Below are positions 60,396 to 64,000 of a stretch of 64,000 bases of DNA, in pieces. The stretch's first letter is position 1; the number at the start of each line of letters is the position of its first letter. Origin of the DNA: Clostridiales bacterium (GTDB lineage: Bacteria; Bacillota; Clostridia; Saccharofermentanales; Saccharofermentanaceae); assembly GCA_017428155.1 (NCBI GenBank), contig JAFRRJ010000004.1, positions 1-64,000 of the forward strand, read 5' to 3'. Position numbers and translations under genes: made by a program. The notes under the pieces are model-generated. The model had not been told where the DNA came from. It saw only the letters and a list, made by a program, of their open reading frames with translations, and made no database searches.

Positions 60396-61442
60396 TCAGG
60401 CGAAGAAAAGTGAGGCTCCGTAGCGGTTGAAGAAATCGGCATATTCATTCATATCCATCGATACGCTGTAAACTTCTCCGTCAACGATGCCGTAAACCGT
60501 TGAGATCGAACTTCCGTTCTCTGCTACCGTGGGGGCAACATATACAGCTTCATACTCATCTGCCTGAGGAACGGGTTTTTCAAGGATAGCTGCAGCTTCA
60601 GCTTCATCAGCCGCTCTTGCAGCCTCGCCCGCTCTCTGGGATTTAAGTGAGTTCTCAAGGACAGCTCTTATAACGCCGTCAAATGATCTTGCATCTCTGG
60701 CGATGGCTGCGAAAGTAACATACTGGCCTGAGAGCATATCAAAGCTTGCAAAGTCGATGACAGTTGCATCAGAATCGCCCTTGCCTCCTGTTACGTCATA
60801 TCTCATAAGCAAAGAAAGAACACGGCCGTTGCTCAAATATCCGATATCGACATTAACTGCATAAGGTTCTTCCACAACACCCGTAAGAGTGTATTCGGCT
60901 TTTGCCTTTGCCGTCATTCTTGTATAAGCGCCTTCAGCCTCTGCATAGAACCCGTCTACGACAATATTGATAGCATCTCTTATGCTTTCGGAAGAAGCGT
61001 CGGTAACAACTGCTCTTTTTCCTGCGAATGTCGCGAAAACGACCTGATCGTCTTCTTCAGAATGCATGCTTTCTTCGAAAGATTCTGTCGTAACCTCGAA
61101 GTTCCCGGAGAATGAAAGAATCTCTGTTGTGTATTCTGAGAAATCAACACGCTGGGGATTCGGTGTAGGCGTGATAGTCGGAGTGGCAGTAGGAACAGGT
61201 GTCGGTGTAGCTTCCGTCTCGGAAGGCTTGGTGACCTCTGTAGATTCCTCTGTCTTTTCGGTAATAACAGTATCAGACTCTGACTCTGTCTCTTCTTCGG
61301 ATTCAGAGATAAAAACGTTGCCGAGATCGGATATTCCTTCACTCAGTTTATCGGTATCGATACTGCAGGCGGCAAGGACCGTCGTCACCATGACTGCGGA
61401 GATCACCAGTGCCGTGATTTTATTCCCTTCCATTTTCTTCAT
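60396..61442 (-). CDS. lipoprotein with DUF4163/DUF3298-like domain
   Basis: A 348-residue lipoprotein: signal peptide with lipobox VLAAC (Cys26), acidic Ser/Glu linker and a TPTP-rich stretch (about 78-97), then a globular domain from about 105. The pattern around NVDIGYLSNGRVLSLLMRYD and FDMLSGQYVTFAAI suggests the DUF4163/DUF3298 fold (RsiV-like), a lysozyme-sensing or wall-binding type. This is a weak call. GGGAGG precedes the ATG. It lies upstream of the solute-binding gene on the same strand but has its own promoter region with a palindrome. Confidence 0.65.
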   Translation of the reverse strand: MKKMEGNKITALVISAVMVTTVLAACSIDTDKLSEGISDLGNVFISESEEETESESDTVITEKTEESTEVTKPSETEATPTPVPTATPTITPTPNPQRVDFSEYTTEILSFSGNFEVTTESFEESMHSEEDDQVVFATFAGKRAVVTDASSESIRDAINIVVDGFYAEAEGAYTRMTAKAKAEYTLTGVVEEPYAVNVDIGYLSNGRVLSLLMRYDVTGGKGDSDATVIDFASFDMLSGQYVTFAAIARDARSFDGVIRAVLENSLKSQRAGEAARAADEAEAAAILEKPVPQADEYEAVYVAPTVAENGSSISTVYGIVDGEVYSVSMDMNEYADFFNRYGASLFFA

Positions 61443-61503
61443 TTGAATTACCTCCCATACTGAATGTTGAAGTAAATGTCTAAAGTTTTATCTTTTCCCT
61501 TAA

Positions 61504-61520
61504 CAGGCATTATATGCCTG
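61504..61520. promoter_or_regulatory. palindrome over a -10 element of the 348-aa lipoprotein gene
   Basis: CAGGCAT (61504-61510) and ATGCCTG (61514-61520) form a perfect 7-bp inverted repeat with a 3-nt centre. On the minus strand the centre is the TATAAT (61514-61509). A repressor operator over the promoter is the simplest reading. The -35 is weak. Confidence 0.45.
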
Positions 61521-61548
61521 CCAATAATCATTATACCGTACTTGAAGC

Positions 61549-62619
61549 TTATTCCGGCAAAACTATCTTTCTGCTGTCAAGAGCTGTGGAGAATACAAGC
61601 CCCTTGGCAGAAGATGATCTTCTGATGAGGATCATGCCGTCAGGACTTGCAAGAAGAGCCAGCGCGGTCGCTGAATCCGGCTTTTTCCCGGGACTGAATG
61701 TCATCTCAAGCGGCACCACTGTTTTGGCAATACGGTCCGAGTCAAAAGAAAGGATCTCCGCCTTAAGATCTTCTGCAACAGTTTTTACTATCTCGCTGTC
61801 CCTTGCAGTATAAGACGAAGCAATTCTGGCCACTGCCGCAGGATCTATAAGATGATTCTTAAGTGACTGCCTGATGGCAGGACAGCAATAACCCGGATCG
61901 GTCTTAACCTTTATCTCGATACCGATACTAAGGCTCTTCGGCACCAGGATCAGATTATTCCTGTCTTCCCCGTCTCCCAGATATGTGCATGTGATGAATA
62001 CGGAAGGCTCTGTCTTTCCTTCCTTTGAGGCCTGATACTGCCTTATAAAGTCATCCCGCATATCATAAGGATAGATGTGCAGTGAATACGTCATAGGGTC
62101 GATCACGGGATCGGCAAACACCACAGGAAGATCTGTATAGACATTGACTTTGCTGCCTGACCTGATCGCGCTGTTGAATCTGTTCAGGGTATCCTCACAA
62201 TTGACCTTCATGCTGTACTTTGACACAAGATTTTCGAGGTCTCCCGTAAGGCCTTCTTTGCCTTCAAAGGCCGAGAAGCAGAAGGGACCGAGCACCTTTA
62301 CTATCGCGGAATAAACAGCGTTTACGCCTGCATCGTAAGGTTTGCCCCCGCGTCTTATGACGGCCGCATATCTTTCTTCAGGAGATACCGCGATCACAGG
62401 AAGGTTGCGCGTCTTATCCGAGACCGTCTCCTCCATTGATTTGACCGCAGCTTCCAGCGGAAGGATCATTACAATGGCACATTCAGTCTCGCCCTCGGCC
62501 AGAACGAAGCTTCCGGTAATGAGTTCGGTGCCGGTGATATATCTGCCGCCGATCTCATTTATGAGCTTTGCGCCGGTCTCAAGTGCCTTAGGTGATTTAC
62601 CGTAACAAATTACATACAT
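61549..62619 (-). CDS. CbiG-like protein, orphan (cobalt-precorrin-5A hydrolase family)
   Basis: A 356-residue protein from ATG 62619. Its central and C-terminal parts resemble CbiG: AVIRRGGKPYDAGVNAVYSA (about 88-107), SAFEGKEGLTGDL (about 117-129), and the CbiG C-domain pattern VPKSLSIGIEIKV followed by YTARDSEIVKTVAEDLKAEI. CbiG opens the delta-lactone of cobalt-precorrin-5A in anaerobic B12 synthesis. None of the other cbi genes is in the window, and the N-terminal motifs are poorly conserved, so a different or lost role is possible. A frame open 18 codons upstream starts with GTG; the ATG at 62619 fits the family better. Confidence 0.6.
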   Translation of the reverse strand: MYVICYGKSPKALETGAKLINEIGGRYITGTELITGSFVLAEGETECAIVMILPLEAAVKSMEETVSDKTRNLPVIAVSPEERYAAVIRRGGKPYDAGVNAVYSAIVKVLGPFCFSAFEGKEGLTGDLENLVSKYSMKVNCEDTLNRFNSAIRSGSKVNVYTDLPVVFADPVIDPMTYSLHIYPYDMRDDFIRQYQASKEGKTEPSVFITCTYLGDGEDRNNLILVPKSLSIGIEIKVKTDPGYCCPAIRQSLKNHLIDPAAVARIASSYTARDSEIVKTVAEDLKAEILSFDSDRIAKTVVPLEMTFSPGKKPDSATALALLASPDGMILIRRSSSAKGLVFSTALDSRKIVLPE

Positions 62620-62666
62620 GGATATCTGTTCCGCCTTCCTGTTTTTCTGATATAACATTACCACTC

Positions 62667-62688
62667 TTATCACTGGTTTTACTGATAA
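62667..62688. promoter_or_regulatory. inverted repeat in the CbiG-like/dehydrogenase divergent gap
   Basis: TTATCA (62667-62672) and TGATAA (62683-62688) flank a 10-bp spacer between the divergent genes at 62619 and 62721. A shared operator is possible; no regulator is assigned. Confidence 0.3.
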
Positions 62689-62720
62689 AATTAGTGCAAA
62701 AACAGGCGGAGGAACGATAA

Positions 62721-63692
62721 ATGAAGATAGTTATACTTGACGGTTCGGCTGCAAACCCGGGCGACATCACCTGGGGCAGACTTGAAACCCTCGGCGAGGT
62801 AACAGCATACGATTACACTTCAAAAGACCAGCTTATCGGAAGAATGCAGGGCGCAGAATGTGCCATAACCAACAAAACAGTCTTTGATGCTGACGTTTTC
62901 AGTCAGCTTCCTGACCTCAAATATATTGGCGTTCTTGCAACAGGTTATAATGTCATCGATCTCAAAGCGGCAAAGGAGCACGGAGTTACCGTGACCAATG
63001 TTCCCGAATACGCAACATTTGCCACGGCACAGATGACCATGGCACTCCTGCTCGAGCTTACAAACCTTGCAGGTCTGCACTCGGCTTCGGTAATGGCCGG
63101 GGAATGGTGCAAAAGCCGTCAGTTCTGCTATTTCAAATCTCCGCTGACTGAACTTGCGGGCAAGACACTTCATATTGTAGGTCTCGGCAAGATCGGCAGA
63201 CGCGTGGCACAGATGGCGGAAAGCTTCGGCATGACCGTCACCGCCACGCCGCACAACACATCTCTTATCGGCACCACCGAAACAGCCGGTGCTGCAAAAG
63301 TCAGGCTCGTAAGCTTCGAAGACGGCGTAAAGAACGCGGATGTCGTATCTCTTCACTGCCCGCTGACAGAAGATACCCGTGAGATCATAAACAGCGATTC
63401 CCTGTCTCTTTTCAGGCGCGGTGCTTTCCTCATCAATTGTGCAAGAGGTCCCGTCATAAATGAGGCAGCTGTAAGAGAAGCTTTAGACAGCGGCCTTCTG
63501 GGCGGCTATGGCGCTGACGTTGTAAGTGTCGAGCCGATGCTTGAGAACAACCCTCTTTTAGGCGCCCCCAACTGTGTGATCACACCTCACATCGCCTGGA
63601 CTCCCGTCGAGACAAGAATACGGCTTATAGACGCCGCTGCTGATAATCTTGAGGCTTTCCTTAAGGGCAGTCCTATAAACACGGTCAGATGA
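62721..63692 (+). CDS. D-2-hydroxyacid dehydrogenase (hydroxypyruvate/glycerate type)
   Basis: A 323-residue NAD-dependent D-2-hydroxyacid dehydrogenase. NAD binding is through GLGKIGRRVAQMAESFG (about 154-170). The catalytic Arg is in NCARGPVINEAAV and the His in VITPHIAWTP, with the conserved Glu (about 270) between them. Substrate may be hydroxypyruvate, glyoxylate or another 2-ketoacid; the family cannot be split further by eye. AGGCGGAGG precedes the ATG. Confidence 0.92.
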   Translation: MKIVILDGSAANPGDITWGRLETLGEVTAYDYTSKDQLIGRMQGAECAITNKTVFDADVFSQLPDLKYIGVLATGYNVIDLKAAKEHGVTVTNVPEYATFATAQMTMALLLELTNLAGLHSASVMAGEWCKSRQFCYFKSPLTELAGKTLHIVGLGKIGRRVAQMAESFGMTVTATPHNTSLIGTTETAGAAKVRLVSFEDGVKNADVVSLHCPLTEDTREIINSDSLSLFRRGAFLINCARGPVINEAAVREALDSGLLGGYGADVVSVEPMLENNPLLGAPNCVITPHIAWTPVETRIRLIDAAADNLEAFLKGSPINTVR

Positions 63693-63710
63693 AATTTTCC
63701 CTAAACACGC

Positions 63711-63742
63711 CGAGGGCACCCCGTTAAATCGGAATGCCCTCG
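63711..63742. terminator. hairpin after the dehydrogenase gene
   Basis: CGAGGGCA (63711-63718) pairs with TGCCCTCG (63735-63742), with CCG/CGG inside. The plus strand has no T run after it, so termination efficiency is doubtful. The 63743-63850 stretch contains nothing else recognisable. Confidence 0.5.
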
Positions 63743-63850
63743 ACATGGAATAAGGGATAGATTAAGAAAATTGTCTATCGTTAAATCGCATACGCTTATC
63801 CCCAATACGTATACAGCCTGATTTTAACAAGCATAAGGTCTTTGGTCAAA

Positions 63851-64000
63851 CTATTTTTTTGAGGTTTTTAACTGAATTACAAAACCTGCGGCGCAAAACG
63901 CAACCAGCAGTAAGGTTCTGACTAAAGTATAATTAATTCCGATATCTGCGCCGATCACCTTCTGCTCGAACAGTCCGACATATTCGCCCGACGATACGGC
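63851..64000 (-). CDS. C-terminal fragment of a membrane protein (runs off the window)
   Basis: The minus strand is open from base 64000 to a TAG at 63853-63851, giving the last 49 residues of a protein: GEYVGLFEQKVIGADIGINY, then a hydrophobic segment (TLVRTLLLVAFCAAGFVIQL) and the basic tail KTSKK. It is cut by the right edge, so the family and start are unknown. The layout (soluble or extracellular part, one last membrane helix, short cytoplasmic tail) suggests the end of a membrane-anchored protein. It converges with the dehydrogenase gene. Confidence 0.65.
   Translation of the reverse strand, partial: AVSSGEYVGLFEQKVIGADIGINYTLVRTLLLVAFCAAGFVIQLKTSKK

Overview
The window is a contiguous stretch of a moderate-GC chromosome from an anaerobic Firmicute of class Clostridia. 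The evidence is a one-subunit pyruvate:ferredoxin oxidoreductase, DnaD and DnaI primosome genes, an hprK-murB-rapZ-whiA run, ECF transporter genes behind the alpha ribosomal operon, VanW and DUF4015 proteins, strong AGGAGG-type ribosome binding sites and Gram-positive lipoproteins. Adjacent cellobiose and cellodextrin phosphorylases (both GH94) suggest a cellulose- or cello-oligosaccharide-using gut, rumen or digester bacterium. A Saccharofermentans- or Oscillospirales-like affiliation is my guess, not shown. I saw no rRNA, tRNA, CRISPR array, prophage or insertion sequence.

Layout, 1-19 kb: a minus-strand run (Nudix-like, YigZ, HtrA protease, 45-aa membrane protein) ends in terminators at the left edge. 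Divergent plus genes follow (DUF4015, serS), then a MutS-like ATPase with an AraC regulator, rpmB, and a dnaD-dnaI-acpS operon ending in an SH3 protein whose NlpC/P60 domain has lost its catalytic residues. nifJ, a VanW/G5 wall protein and a HAD phosphatase complete this part.

Layout, 19-35 kb: a phosphohexomutase, a divergent YfhO/CsbB pair (sugar transfer onto an envelope polymer), a third polytopic membrane protein resembling GT-C enzymes, then ppiB, pncB, an SPFH/NfeD pair, truA, a ROK glucokinase, ecfT and an ecfA gene in which two ATPases are fused. Between csbB and the GT-C-like gene lie two tandem hairpin units.

Layout, 35-50 kb: secY-adk-map-infA, rpmJ, rpsM-rpsK-rpsD-rpoA-rplQ, detached from the rest of the S10/spc cluster. 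rpmJ has its own promoter, and the gaps on both sides of it fold into large hairpins. Upstream of secY are alr, nnrD, metA, a uridine kinase-like gene, a membrane protein, an unknown 136-aa protein and a membrane-anchored PQQ-type beta-propeller.

Layout, 50-64 kb: whiA, rapZ, murB and hprK preceded by cellodextrin and cellobiose phosphorylase. The cellodextrin phosphorylase gene is 27 nt from hprK with no visible terminator. Then come a sugar-type solute-binding lipoprotein, a second lipoprotein, an orphan CbiG-like protein, a D-2-hydroxyacid dehydrogenase, and the C-terminal piece of a membrane protein cut by the right edge.

Most of the window is housekeeping. The least ordinary items are the tandem hairpins near 25.5 kb, the pseudo-NlpC/P60 protein, the fused EcfA, the orphan CbiG protein, the PQQ trio, the structured gaps around rpmJ and the phosphorylase-hprK junction. 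I did not find a convincing new defence or mobile system.
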